Shown here: positions 6,564-16,071 of the stretch, piece after piece
Position numbering within the stretch: the stretch's first letter is position 1
Layout: every line of letters starts with the position of its first letter
Origin: Paenibacillus sp. RC334
GTDB lineage: Bacteria; Bacillota; Bacilli; Paenibacillales; Paenibacillaceae
Direction: 5' to 3'
DNA: 64,000 bases
Assembly: GCF_030034735.1 (NCBI RefSeq)
Contig: NZ_CP125370.1
Location: 4,449,001 to 4,513,000, forward strand
The notes under the pieces: generated by a model
Told to the model about the DNA's origin: nothing
What the model saw: only the letters and a program-made list of their open reading frames with translations
The model's database searches: none
Program-made: the position numbers and the translations under genes

Positions 6564-7949
6564 ATGAAAGGCTTCAAGCGGCAAAAGGGAACGAGACAGG
6601 AACCGCAGCAGCGTACAGATTCCCGTGAAGAACAGGTTGATCTGGTCAAAAAGGATGCTAAGTCAGAGGATGTTCTGCTAGAAAATGATGTGCTGTCAGG
6701 AAAGAGTAAATCTGTATCACGCCGGGATCTATTGAAGCTGGCCGGAGTCGGGGGACTGGGTCTCCTGCTCGGCGGCGGTGGCGTGGGGGCTGTGCTGACA
6801 GCCAGCCAACGGCTTGAAAGCATGATGACGGAAGCGGATACCAAGGATGTGGTTCCTTTTTACGGGAAGCATCAGGCGGGTATTGTGACTCCGGCACAGG
6901 ATTTCATCTGCTTCGCCGCCTTCGATCTGACGACGAGCGACAAGGAACGGGTACGCAGCCTGTTTAAAGCCTGGACAGAAGCCACCGCTACGATGACTTC
7001 CGGCGCGCTGATCGGCAACGATAACGAAAACCTCAACCTGCCTCCGTCCGATACGGGCGAAGCGGCGGGGTTATCGCCGTCACGGACGACGATTACCTTT
7101 GGTGTAGGTCCGTCCTTTTTTGATGGGCGCTACGGTCTGGCAGGGCTTAAACCTGCCGGACTTCGTGAGCTGCCCCGTTTTCAAGGAGATGCGCTGGACG
7201 ATCAATGGTGCGGTGGCGATATCGGGGTGCAGGTATGCGCCAATGATTTGCAGGTAGCTTTCCATGCCCTGCGTAATTTGGCGCGTATCGCCAGAGGAAC
7301 GGCGGTGCTTCGCTGGACACAGGAAGGCTTCCAGCGGACAGCACAGGCCGATCCGGCGGGAAGCACGCCGCGGAATTTGCTCGGCTTCAAGGACGGTACG
7401 GGGAACCCGGATACCTCCAAGGCTGATGAGATGAACCGACTGGTATGGACACAGGCGAGTGACGGTCCTGCGTGGATGGGCGGCGGCAGCTATATGGCTG
7501 TGCGGCGTGTACGCATGCGGGTAGAGGTATGGGATCGCTCGACACTGGGCGACCAGGAGGATACCTTCGGACGCCATCGCAGCAGCGGGGCCCCACTGGG
7601 CAAGGCCAAGGAGTTCGACAAGCTTGATCTGGCGGCCACAAGTCCGGAAGGCAAGCCGATCACGCCCCCCACCTCTCATGTGGCATTGGCTCATGGGGAC
7701 GGGAGCATTAATATTTTGCGGCGGTCTTATTCTTATTCGAGCGGATTGGACAAGCAAACAGGACAGCTCGATGCCGGGTTGCTGTTCATCAGCTACCAAC
7801 GTGATCTATTCAAGCAGTTCGTCCACATTCAGGAGAAGCTTGCGCGCAATGACAAGCTGAACGAATATATTGTACACAAAGGCAGTGCGGTGTTCGCCTG
7901 CTTCCCGGGTGTATCGCAAGGCGGCTACATCGGGGATACGTTATTTTAG
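6564..7949 (+). CDS. efeB: Dye-decolorizing (DyP) heme peroxidase EfeB
   Basis: EfeB is the secreted heme peroxidase of the EfeUOB system, proposed to oxidise ferrous iron to ferric or act on heme. The 461-residue protein has a long charged N-region before a Tat signal (SRRDLLKLAG, Arg53-Arg54), then a hydrophobic glycine-rich segment, so it is exported folded. The DyP signature GFKDGTGNPD lies near residue 275 (GxxDG motif with the distal aspartate). The C-terminal heme-binding part (SHVALAH) is present. RBS AGGAGTG; efeU follows after 24 bases. Confidence 0.95.
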   Translation: MKGFKRQKGTRQEPQQRTDSREEQVDLVKKDAKSEDVLLENDVLSGKSKSVSRRDLLKLAGVGGLGLLLGGGGVGAVLTASQRLESMMTEADTKDVVPFYGKHQAGIVTPAQDFICFAAFDLTTSDKERVRSLFKAWTEATATMTSGALIGNDNENLNLPPSDTGEAAGLSPSRTTITFGVGPSFFDGRYGLAGLKPAGLRELPRFQGDALDDQWCGGDIGVQVCANDLQVAFHALRNLARIARGTAVLRWTQEGFQRTAQADPAGSTPRNLLGFKDGTGNPDTSKADEMNRLVWTQASDGPAWMGGGSYMAVRRVRMRVEVWDRSTLGDQEDTFGRHRSSGAPLGKAKEFDKLDLAATSPEGKPITPPTSHVALAHGDGSINILRRSYSYSSGLDKQTGQLDAGLLFISYQRDLFKQFVHIQEKLARNDKLNEYIVHKGSAVFACFPGVSQGGYIGDTLF

Positions 7950-7973
7950 CAGCAGGCCAGGAAGGGGATTTAT

Positions 7974-9788
7974 ATGAATCGGCGCAATAAAAGCTTGGGA
8001 TGGGTGTTTCTGCTGGTGGCTCTGCTGCTGACAGCAACTCCGTTCATATCCGGATCCGGGTCGGTCGCTTTCGCACAAACAGATACCAAAGCTGCTTCCA
8101 ATGATCAGCTCATGCCTGTGGTGGGTGGCGCACTGGTGGAGGCGGGACAATCCCAATGGACGGAAGCCTCCAGGGACGTCAAAGAATTCCGTACGCTGTG
8201 GGAAGCTGCCAAAACAAACGGCGGTGATGCAGCCCATATCGCAGCGGTGGACAAGGCTCTCACGGATGCAGAGCAGGCGCTTGCCAGCGGCGGCGGAGAA
8301 CCAGCGAAAGCTGCACTGTCCGTGCTAGCTCGTTCGGTCAACGAATTTGTGACTGCTGCGGAAGGCGACAAACCCGCCCCGGCTGGAGCCAAAGCAGCGG
8401 AAAAGCTGCTCCCCATGGCGAAGGGCAGTCTGGCTGCCATGCAAAAAGGCGACTGGACTGCGGCCCGCGCTGATTACGACCGGATCGTAAAAGCATGGTA
8501 TCAGGTGGAGACACCGATTCGTTCGGACAATTTTCCGGTATACAGTGCGCTGGAAACTAAAATTAGCCTGATTCGCATCTCCATGCAAGCCGAGCCAATA
8601 CGACAAGAGCAGGCTCTCAAGGAAATGCAGGAACTAACGGCTTTGTTGTCGGATTACAGTCAAGGCAAGTTGGTGAATACGGGTCAAGAAGCTGTTGCAA
8701 ACAACACGGCTAATGGCTCAGTAGTCTCGCTAAGTGATGCGGTCAAGCTCCTCGAATTCGCACGGCAGGATGCGACAGCCAATCAGCCTGAGCAAGCGGC
8801 TGACAAGGTAGGGCGGTTCATCGCCCTGTGGCCTTCGGTTGAAGGACATGTGCAAATTTCCGATCCGGCGTCCTATACCGCGATTGAAAATGAAATGACC
8901 GAGACTTCCGGTTATCTGCTGTCTTCTCCACCGAACACAGTCAAAGCCATCCAAACCCTTGATCAGATGCTGGAAAGGCTCCGTCCGTTGACGGAAGAAC
9001 GTTCCTACACCGCTTGGGATGCGGCACTGATTTTGCTGCGTGAGGGGCTGGAAGCCATTCTGGTGCTTGCGGCTCTGCTGGCGTATGCCAAAAAAAGCGG
9101 CGAAGCTGTGGCTGGTCGCTGGATATGGGCTGGTGCCGGAACGGGGCTGGTGCTGAGCGGAATCCTGGCGGTGCTGTTCACCACACTGGTCGCGGCCGCC
9201 ACATCGGGCAGCATGCGTGAGCTGCTGGAGGGTGTGACTGGACTGGTCGCGGTTGTGCTTATGCTGACCGTCGGTAACTGGCTGCATACCAAATCCAATG
9301 CTGACGCGTGGAACCGCTTTGTCGAGAACAGCGTAGACAACGCGCTGGCGCGTGGTAGCCTGTGGTCGCTGTTCGCCGTTTCTGCGCTCGCGATTTTGCG
9401 TGAAGGCGCCGAGACGGCTATCTTTTATATCGGTATGGCCCCGGCCATCGAAACCTCTCAATTGCTGATTGGTATTGGCTCGGCAACTGTCGTGCTGGTT
9501 GTGCTGGCATTGGCGATTATCAAGTTTAGCGTACGGTTGCCGATTCGCGCCTTTTTCCTGACGGCCACTGTACTGATTTACTATCTCGTATTCCGGTTTC
9601 TGGGCGAAAGTATTCATTCGCTTCAGGTGGCTGGCAAGCTTCCGGGGCACACGGTCTCTTCGTTGCCATCCATTAGCTGGCTGGGCATGTATCCTACTTG
9701 GGAAACGTTTATCCCACAGGTCGCTGTGCTGATCTTCATGGTGTGGCAGCTTGTACGTCAGGAAATGCGCAGCTCCAAGCAACGTTAA
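7974..9788 (+). CDS. efeU: Ferrous/ferric iron permease EfeU (FTR1 family)
   Basis: A 604-residue protein with a signal peptide, an extracellular helical region of about 320 residues made of repeated segments that start with patterns such as GGALVEAGQSQW, and a C-terminal FTR1 permease domain. Two REXXE iron-binding motifs are visible, REGLE near residue 356 and REGAE near 477, in separate membrane helices. The fused N-terminal domain is typical of Gram-positive FTR1 proteins. Last gene of the Fur-regulated operon, followed by a long palindrome and a terminator. Confidence 0.95.
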   Translation: MNRRNKSLGWVFLLVALLLTATPFISGSGSVAFAQTDTKAASNDQLMPVVGGALVEAGQSQWTEASRDVKEFRTLWEAAKTNGGDAAHIAAVDKALTDAEQALASGGGEPAKAALSVLARSVNEFVTAAEGDKPAPAGAKAAEKLLPMAKGSLAAMQKGDWTAARADYDRIVKAWYQVETPIRSDNFPVYSALETKISLIRISMQAEPIRQEQALKEMQELTALLSDYSQGKLVNTGQEAVANNTANGSVVSLSDAVKLLEFARQDATANQPEQAADKVGRFIALWPSVEGHVQISDPASYTAIENEMTETSGYLLSSPPNTVKAIQTLDQMLERLRPLTEERSYTAWDAALILLREGLEAILVLAALLAYAKKSGEAVAGRWIWAGAGTGLVLSGILAVLFTTLVAAATSGSMRELLEGVTGLVAVVLMLTVGNWLHTKSNADAWNRFVENSVDNALARGSLWSLFAVSALAILREGAETAIFYIGMAPAIETSQLLIGIGSATVVLVVLALAIIKFSVRLPIRAFFLTATVLIYYLVFRFLGESIHSLQVAGKLPGHTVSSLPSISWLGMYPTWETFIPQVAVLIFMVWQLVRQEMRSSKQR

Positions 9789-9814
9789 AGTCCAAACTGC
9801 AACACATACAATTG

Positions 9815-9930
9815 AGGATTTTGCAAAAATCCAGCACGCGACTTCCAATGAACAATATATAGATCGAAAGGGTCTAGTTCGTCTATATATTGCACTTTCG
9901 AGCGACTGGAATCGAATTTTGCAAAATCCT
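9815..9930. repeat. Long imperfect palindrome after efeU
   Basis: The outer arms AGGATTTTGCAAAA (9815-9828) and TTTTGCAAAATCCT (9917-9930) are perfect complements. Inner arms CAATATATAG (9853-9862) and CTATATATTG (9883-9892) are also perfect. A 116-base foldback with two matched arm pairs resembles a MITE or interspersed palindromic repeat; no obvious target duplication was identified. Confidence 0.6.
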
Positions 9931-9948
9931 GAATGCAAAAATAACGAA

Positions 9949-10007
9949 AAAAAACGTCAAAACGCAGGTCCGATCTCTATCGGCTCCGACGGTTTTGGCG
10001 TTTTTTT
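9949..10007. terminator. Bidirectional terminator between efeU and the ACP cluster
   Basis: AAAAAACGTCAAAAC pairs with GTTTTGGCGTTTTTT. It has T runs on both strands and serves the efe operon on plus and the long biosynthetic operon on minus. Confidence 0.8.
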
Positions 10008-10037
10008 AGTCACGAGAAGGAGTGCTGACTTTTATGA

Positions 10038-11429
10038 TCAGAAAATATCCTCCAGCAACGGAATCATACGCTGGTGATGGAGCAAGTCTGTACGGTCACC
10101 GTGCTCACGAATCACGTGTACCTCACCGCGAAAATCCAGCAGCTCCGCCGGCGTAGCATGTCCCAGAAAATGCACCGGACTATAGCTTAGTCCATAAGCT
10201 CCTGCATTCGGAATGACAATATAATCACCCTCCTGAATCGGAGGAAGCTGCGCTTTTTTCACAAGACAATCCTCGGGTGTACAAAGCGGTCCGACAATGC
10301 TCACGGTTTCCAGATCCACGGTTGCTTCTGGCTGAAGCTCCCCTATCCGGTCTGCGGCCTTCCCTAATTTTAGCTCGACAGCAGCAGCCTCTTGAACAGG
10401 AATGTCCTTCCCCTGCCCTATCTGAATCGCCACTTCCTGTCCCTCTCCTTGCCCGCGCATAATTCGCACCGGATAGTTGTCCCTAATCCGACGTCCTCGA
10501 AAGGCAGCCGAGGCATAATGGTTCATACCGCCATCAGCTACAACGAACTTCTCTCCCTTGGATTCCTTCGTATACAACGCCCGACAGACATACATTCCTG
10601 CCTGAGCAACCAGATATCTGCCGCTTTCGATGATCAGCATAACACCTGGCAGACGGGATCGAGTCTGCTCGGCCATTGCGTTCAGTCCATCAATCACTTG
10701 CCCCATATCCAATGGCTGCTCATGAGTAAAATAAGGAACGCCAAATCCGCCGCCCAAATTTACCGTATGCATCGCCACACTATACTGATCCTGTATGCGT
10801 TCTGCCAATTGAAGGGTATTCGAGAATGAAGCTAAAATCTGATCCGCTTTCAGCATTTGCGTGCCTGTATACACCTGAATGCCCTGGAAATATACATGTG
10901 GGCAATCTTCCAGCACCGTAAAAAAGTGATCCAACTGCCCCTCGTCCACACCAAAGGGACGAGGAACGCCACCCATTTTGATCGTCGATCCCGACAAATC
11001 GTTATCGGGATTCACACGAACCGCAGCGCGGACAAACAAGCCTGCTCGGGCAGCAATATCCTCCAGCAAGCGCAGCTCCCGCACCGACTCGACATGAATG
11101 CAGCCGATTCCACAGGCTACCGCCTCACTCAGTTCGGCTACCGTTTTTCCCGGCCCGGCGTACAACACATCTTCTGGGGCATACCCGGCCTCCATCGCGA
11201 CAAACATTTCCCCGGCCGAAGCGATTTCGACGCCACAGCCTAACGTGCGAAGCAATCCCGCCAAGGCTACGTTGCCATTGGCCTTGAGTGCGTAATGCAC
11301 ACGCACAGCCGGGTGCAGCCGGGATAGCAGCGAGCTGACATGAGCATGTAGCGCGTCGCCATCGTAATAATAAAATGGCGTCGGATGTTCGCCGAAGCGT
11401 TCCAGCAAGGCTTCGTCCTTTTTATCCAT
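10038..11429 (-). CDS. BtrK-like type III PLP-dependent decarboxylase
   Basis: A 463-residue member of the LysA/alanine-racemase-fold decarboxylase family. HYALKAN carries the PLP Lys49; LGGGFGVPY is the phosphate-binding glycine loop; VVADGGMNHYA and GPLCTPEDCL (active-site Cys) are in place; the C-terminal GAYG box continues as LSYSPVHFLGHATPAELL. Within this family, butirosin BtrK decarboxylates glutamyl bound to a carrier protein rather than free diaminopimelate. With two carrier proteins and two ATP-grasp ligases in the same operon I infer a carrier-bound aminoacyl substrate. Last gene of the operon; a free amino-acid substrate remains possible. Confidence 0.8.
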   Translation of the reverse strand: MDKKDEALLERFGEHPTPFYYYDGDALHAHVSSLLSRLHPAVRVHYALKANGNVALAGLLRTLGCGVEIASAGEMFVAMEAGYAPEDVLYAGPGKTVAELSEAVACGIGCIHVESVRELRLLEDIAARAGLFVRAAVRVNPDNDLSGSTIKMGGVPRPFGVDEGQLDHFFTVLEDCPHVYFQGIQVYTGTQMLKADQILASFSNTLQLAERIQDQYSVAMHTVNLGGGFGVPYFTHEQPLDMGQVIDGLNAMAEQTRSRLPGVMLIIESGRYLVAQAGMYVCRALYTKESKGEKFVVADGGMNHYASAAFRGRRIRDNYPVRIMRGQGEGQEVAIQIGQGKDIPVQEAAAVELKLGKAADRIGELQPEATVDLETVSIVGPLCTPEDCLVKKAQLPPIQEGDYIVIPNAGAYGLSYSPVHFLGHATPAELLDFRGEVHVIREHGDRTDLLHHQRMIPLLEDIF

Positions 11430-11455
11430 CTGCTGAATCTCCCCCCTTCTTCTTC

Positions 11456-12502
11456 CTATTCCGCATAGATCGTCTGGCCTGAACGGGCGGCCTCATGAAT
11501 AGCTGCCAGCAATCTGACGCGCTCGGCGGCCTCGTGGAACGGAATAGGCTCCGCGACTCCCCGGATGATATCGCAGAACGTGTCCAACTGATTGACGTAA
11601 TAGTTCATGGGCTCGAAAACGGTTTTGATTTTGGAGTCTATCATTGTATCCTTCGTTATTTTCGTCTTGAGCGTTATTTTATAAAAGCCCAGATTCGCCC
11701 GAAAGCAGTCCTGCAAAGTAACTACCGCCGAATCAAAGGTTAATACATGAGCGCAGCGGTATGGCCGCTCGAATGAAAAGAGGGCGGATGCCTCCAATCC
11801 CCCCGGATAGCGGGCCTGTGCACGAAATGTCCAGTCACAGCCGTTAGGACCGTCGAAATCCGATTGACTGCGGAACTCCGCCTGCTCCAGTCCAACGACT
11901 GCCTGAAGAAACTGGAGCCAATACACGCCCAAATCCCAAAAGCATCCCCCGCCCTGCTCGGGTCGGGATCTGTAATTCTCCGCATGCCCGTCCTTTGCGG
12001 GAATGCACAGGCTGGTCGCTATGGAGCGCAAACAACCATAGCGACCGGAATCCACGATATTGCGCAGCTCGCGCTGCCAAGGATGATGCTGCACCATGAC
12101 TCCTTCCAGCAGGTGAGCGCTGCTCTGCCCGACTGCCGCTTCCAGGGGAGCCAGCTCCGCCGTATTCAGACATAACGGCTTCTCCACAAGCACATGTTTG
12201 TGAGCCTGTAATGCTTTACCGATCCACTCCGCATGCAGATCGTTACTCAGCGCAATATACACGGCGTCAATCTCCGGGTCGATCAGCATATCCTCGGCAT
12301 GCCGATAAACGACACTAACGCCAAAACGGTCCGCCAAATCTCCTGCCTTGGCAACGGTCCGGTTCGCAAGCGCGGTTACACGGGCCCCCGCAACGTAACG
12401 GATCGGCTCCAGCAGCGCACGAGGGGCAATGGCTGAACAGCCAATGAGGCCAAAACGGATATCACGTACCGCAGGCTCTTGCGCCGCTGCGGCGGTGTTC
12501 AT
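11456..12502 (-). CDS. Gfo/Idh/MocA family oxidoreductase
   Basis: A 348-residue NAD(P)-dependent dehydrogenase. The N-terminal Rossmann fold has FGLIGCSAIAPRAL and the VEKPL motif of the family (catalytic Lys). The C-terminal alpha/beta domain has GGGCFWDLGVYWLQFL. Members usually oxidise or reduce sugars or sugar-like alcohols, so it may prepare the sugar moved by the adjacent glycosyltransferase or modify a tailored amino acid. Its ATG overlaps the stop of the upstream gene (ATGA), implying translational coupling. Confidence 0.85.
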   Translation of the reverse strand: MNTAAAAQEPAVRDIRFGLIGCSAIAPRALLEPIRYVAGARVTALANRTVAKAGDLADRFGVSVVYRHAEDMLIDPEIDAVYIALSNDLHAEWIGKALQAHKHVLVEKPLCLNTAELAPLEAAVGQSSAHLLEGVMVQHHPWQRELRNIVDSGRYGCLRSIATSLCIPAKDGHAENYRSRPEQGGGCFWDLGVYWLQFLQAVVGLEQAEFRSQSDFDGPNGCDWTFRAQARYPGGLEASALFSFERPYRCAHVLTFDSAVVTLQDCFRANLGFYKITLKTKITKDTMIDSKIKTVFEPMNYYVNQLDTFCDIIRGVAEPIPFHEAAERVRLLAAIHEAARSGQTIYAE

Positions 12503-13659
12503 GACCCCTTCTCCAATCCCGCTGAGTTTACTTGCACCTGGACGTTCCTCACATATGACTCCACATAGCGTGGTGTCTGACTACGTAGCTCCACGATCCT
12601 CCGGTGCATGTCCTCCAGAATCTCAGCGCTGCCACCATAGATTTGCATCCACGTATCGTACCGTATCCCCAGTCCCAGCCGTTCCCACAGATCCGCATTA
12701 TGCATTTCATGCACACCGAACGGCTCCAGCATAATGAGTGGAGTGGCTGTGGCGAACGAATCTGTCAGACTACCCCCGCCGGGCTTGCTGACAATGGCCT
12801 GGACATGACATGCCTGGTCCAGCATGCTATGGTAATCCGGCCCGGCCTCATACAACGTCTCCTCGCCAGCCTTCACCTCACCGAAAGGCGGAAAAGTATG
12901 CTCCCCGGCTTCATTCCGCTTCCATGTTCTCCACTGCGGGTCCATCCGGAAATAACGTATACCGTCCCGCTGCTCATCCGGCTGGTCCTGATCATACAGC
13001 AGCAAATCCAGCTCCCAACCCGCCTCTTCCAGCCGTCCGACCTTTTCACGGTACGTGCCCATACCCCAACCGCCGCCGTGCACAAACAAGCGGGATTTCC
13101 GGGCCTCAAAGGGAACATGCTCTACAGCCGGGACATCAATATAGTGGCTGACTCTATTTGGGTCATTTTCAAAAAATGTCATTTCTCCACACCCATCGGC
13201 AAAGTTCGGGTTATGCTTGGCCAGATTTTTCCATGAAGGAGAAGGCGTCGAGTCCATATATACAATGTCCACATGTACCGATCCCGGCTCCCTGCGCTTG
13301 CGATACTCCTCCAGCACATACATCCAATGGCCGGACAAGCATATAAAATGCCGCCGATCTTCCTCCATCCATCGGGTCAGCAGCACTTCCATGGCAGCGA
13401 GATCAAGCGAATTGCGCATATCCTGCGGAACCTTCTGTGACATTAAGGCTACAGCGAAATTATCATGGTAAGCTTTGCGGCTTTTGTCCACCTTGAGACG
13501 GGCCGACTCAGGCAGTACATTTTCAAATACGTGAATCGCCGTCTCCACACCCAACCTGCGAAGACCCGCTTGCATCAGCAAGCCGGGAGTATAAAAGCCC
13601 AATCCGAAACCGGAACACAAAATCGTTACCTTCATACTCTTGTGCATACTCATGCTCAT
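12499..13659 (-). CDS. GT-B fold glycosyltransferase (GT28/GT1-like)
   Basis: 386 residues. The N-terminal KVTILCSGFGLGFYTPGLL looks like a nucleotide-sugar transferase start, a central HGGGWGMGTYREKV loop begins the second Rossmann domain, and the C-terminal VSKPGGGSLTDSF with PLIMLEPFG and HNADLWERLGLG matches the donor-binding region of MurG/UDP-glycosyltransferases. It probably glycosylates the cluster product. Closely spaced between the second ATP-grasp gene and the oxidoreductase. The acceptor cannot be read from sequence. Confidence 0.7.
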   Translation of the reverse strand: MSMSMHKSMKVTILCSGFGLGFYTPGLLMQAGLRRLGVETAIHVFENVLPESARLKVDKSRKAYHDNFAVALMSQKVPQDMRNSLDLAAMEVLLTRWMEEDRRHFICLSGHWMYVLEEYRKRREPGSVHVDIVYMDSTPSPSWKNLAKHNPNFADGCGEMTFFENDPNRVSHYIDVPAVEHVPFEARKSRLFVHGGGWGMGTYREKVGRLEEAGWELDLLLYDQDQPDEQRDGIRYFRMDPQWRTWKRNEAGEHTFPPFGEVKAGEETLYEAGPDYHSMLDQACHVQAIVSKPGGGSLTDSFATATPLIMLEPFGVHEMHNADLWERLGLGIRYDTWMQIYGGSAEILEDMHRRIVELRSQTPRYVESYVRNVQVQVNSAGLEKGS

Positions 13660-13670
13660 ACGCCTCCCGT

Positions 13671-15206
13671 TTAATTCAGCACTGTAAAATGATGCTCCGC
13701 CAAAAAATGCTCCAGCTTCGTAGTCAGACGCATTTTTTCCTTATCACCCGCGGCAACCAGTTCCAAATAAAGACGACCTTTTCCACGTGCCCGCTCACTT
13801 CCAGTTGCCCTTTCTTTACCTTGGATATTCGCTACGCCTTCAGGCCCACCAGACACGGAAAGACCGTCACCACTGCTAATCCCGCTAACACGAACCTGCT
13901 TGGCAGATGACCTGCCCCCGCGCTCTGTTGTATTTCTGCTTGGCGTGCTTTTATCACCTGCATTCCTGTTTTCGCCATCTCGTCCGCCCGTGTTCACATA
14001 CAGCGTATTGGCGCCCAGCGGCATGACGCCTTCTTCACTTTCGCCTGTGAACAGCAGTCCTTCACATTCCAGCCCTTCCAGCAATTCTTCATAGGACAAA
14101 CTGCCATCATGGGACAACGAATAATTCGTCAACGTGCCACGCATATTTTTCCCAGCCAAAAAGGTGTCCAATTGGTGCTTGATCAGACTCATGGATTTAC
14201 GGGCGTTAATTTCGATAATAGGCTCCAGCTTCCCGCCGCGAAGTGTCATCGAGTCAATGCAGACGTCGCCGTAATAACCGTCCTGATACAGCTGCTTCCC
14301 TACATCCTGCATTAAGCGAAAATAGCCCTCACGCTCCAGCCGCTCCATAAAAGCCTCATCCGGCGACAACGATTCCCGATAGGCGAATTGGGTGTTAGCC
14401 AGCCACTGCACAGACAGGATATCGACACTTCCGTTATCACCAATCGTAAATTGGCATGAAAAATCCTGCTCCTTCTCCAAGAAAGGCTCCAGGAGGAACA
14501 GTACCCGTTTGCCTTTTCGTTCCTGCCCACGTAAATACGATACAATTCGGTCCAGCATCTGTGTTGAGGTAATGTGCAGGTTTCCTTTGCCGGATACGCC
14601 AAAATCATCCTTGATTAAAAAGCTTCCATCCCGCAGCAGCTTGCGTCCCGCCTCAGCTACATCCGCAAACGAAGTCACAATATAGCCGGGATGGCGCAGT
14701 CCAAGACTGCGTTTTAAATCAGAAGAATAGGTTTTGGCATTCACCTTGCGGATCGTTTCCAGCGGCGGCTGATGCAGCGTAATACCCCAAGCGCGTGCGG
14801 CCTCCTCCACATGAGGCAAACCCGCAAACGGGCTAAGCACACATCCCTCCAGTTGCGGAAACCCCGTACTGGTATCGGCCTTGCGACTGCCCAGCAGTTC
14901 AAAAACGGAAGCCGCCGACACATTCCCCGCCTGCTCCGTTCCGTCAGTCAAATCCCGTTCATTTACAGCCGGGCGAAAGCCCAACTGCGCGATATACTGA
15001 CGATGCACAGGCGAAATAGCATAGCGGGTCAACAACGCGTCTCCCGGCTGGCAAAAGCTGAACAGCAGCTCATCCATTGCCGCCACAATCGCAGAAGAAG
15101 CCCGGTCAGGAATGGCGGGCAAGGAAGCTAACTGGGCATCCCGCCAGTAAACCTCCGCTTCGAACGTTCCCATATACAAATGACGCTGGTTCGGTGTCGC
15201 ATTCAT
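13671..15206 (-). CDS. ATP-grasp ligase 2 (BtrJ-like)
   Basis: 511 residues. The ATP-grasp core shows SFLIKDDFGVSGKGNLHI (glycine-rich ATP loop), FLLEPFLEKEQDFS and PIIEINARKSMSLI (metal-binding Glu and Asn). The N-terminal part aligns with ATP-grasp ligase 1 of this operon, so both probably load an amino acid on a carrier protein or join amino acids, as BtrJ does in butirosin. A low-complexity insert rich in Gly, Ser and Arg lies at about residues 405-470, before the final helix, and is unusual for the family. Start ATG follows a GAAAGGAAG-type ribosome binding site. Confidence 0.75.
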   Translation of the reverse strand: MNATPNQRHLYMGTFEAEVYWRDAQLASLPAIPDRASSAIVAAMDELLFSFCQPGDALLTRYAISPVHRQYIAQLGFRPAVNERDLTDGTEQAGNVSAASVFELLGSRKADTSTGFPQLEGCVLSPFAGLPHVEEAARAWGITLHQPPLETIRKVNAKTYSSDLKRSLGLRHPGYIVTSFADVAEAGRKLLRDGSFLIKDDFGVSGKGNLHITSTQMLDRIVSYLRGQERKGKRVLFLLEPFLEKEQDFSCQFTIGDNGSVDILSVQWLANTQFAYRESLSPDEAFMERLEREGYFRLMQDVGKQLYQDGYYGDVCIDSMTLRGGKLEPIIEINARKSMSLIKHQLDTFLAGKNMRGTLTNYSLSHDGSLSYEELLEGLECEGLLFTGESEEGVMPLGANTLYVNTGGRDGENRNAGDKSTPSRNTTERGGRSSAKQVRVSGISSGDGLSVSGGPEGVANIQGKERATGSERARGKGRLYLELVAAGDKEKMRLTTKLEHFLAEHHFTVLN

Positions 15207-15256
15207 ATGATTCGCTTCCTTTCCTGCTTCGTTATTAGCCTGCTATTACGGTAGCG

Positions 15257-16070
15257 CTACTGGCTTGCACTTGTATAATCGCGCAAGGCAAACTGCCATA
15301 TAAAGCGGATCACCGCCAGTAGCCAGATCGGGGCGAGGAATGCCCATATGATCAAGCCGGGTTCCATTTTGCCCAGAATAAACATCGGTGGAAAATTACA
15401 AATCACAAACACCGGAAGCACGAACAAGCCGATACGCTGGATCAGATTACTATACACCGCCATCGGCACATGGTTCGTATCGAAAATGCTGTTGGATAGT
15501 TCTGTCACCCCGTTCGTGCGGATGATCCAGAAGGCTAGCAGTTGGGGCAGCAAAAACACGGAATAGGCCGTCAACACCCCGCAACCGAGCAACACAGAAA
15601 AGCCCCCCGACCGTTTCAAAGTTAAACGGCAGACCGAGTTTATACCAGCCAATGCCCGTCATGATTCCGCCGCCGACTACGTTTGGAATGGTGTAGCCCA
15701 GCTCAAATTGCCGCAGCGTCACCATAAATTGCAGGGACACCGGCTTGGTCATGAGCACATCCAATGAACCGGTACGGATTTTGTCAGGCAGACTTGTAAA
15801 ATTGCTGTAGAACAAGCCGCTGTAAAAACCGCTCATCATCGTAAATACGCCGATATATAACAGCACCGCGTCAGGAGACCAGCCGTTAATATCCGTTCCG
15901 GCCCGGTATGGAACCGAGGCGTACAGCAGCTTGATGAGCAAATAAGCGGTTTCGACCAGAAAAGCAGTAATGAAATTAATGCGGTATTCCATCTGCGACA
16001 TGACGGAAAACTGGACGAACTTCCAGTACAGTCGGATATAACGTCCAGCATTTCGGAAAACATTTTTCAT
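15257..16070 (-). pseudogene. ABC-2 exporter permease B, frameshifted
   Basis: The frame from ATG 16070 reads as an ABC-2 permease (FQFSVMSQMEYR-like start, then membrane helices and SLDVLMTKPVSLQF) up to FNFETVGG near 15605. It then continues in the +1 frame (GFSVLLGCGVLTAYSVFLLP) to a stop at 15257. Removing one base from the six-C run at 15603-15608 restores one protein of about 270 residues. The ribosome binding site GGAGG before 16070 is intact. Either a sequencing insertion or a real inactivating mutation; see permease A. Confidence 0.8.
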
Positions 16071-16071
16071 G

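Noticed and set aside
5681..9788. Several 60-240 residue frames on the minus strand opposite efeO, efeB and efeU
   Set aside because: They are shadows of GC-rich coding sequence, with no ribosome binding sites or family features.
10038..11429. Decarboxylase as lysine biosynthetic LysA
   Set aside because: Its position in an operon with carrier proteins, ligases and an exporter and its altered C-terminal motif make lysine synthesis unlikely, although the fold is the same.
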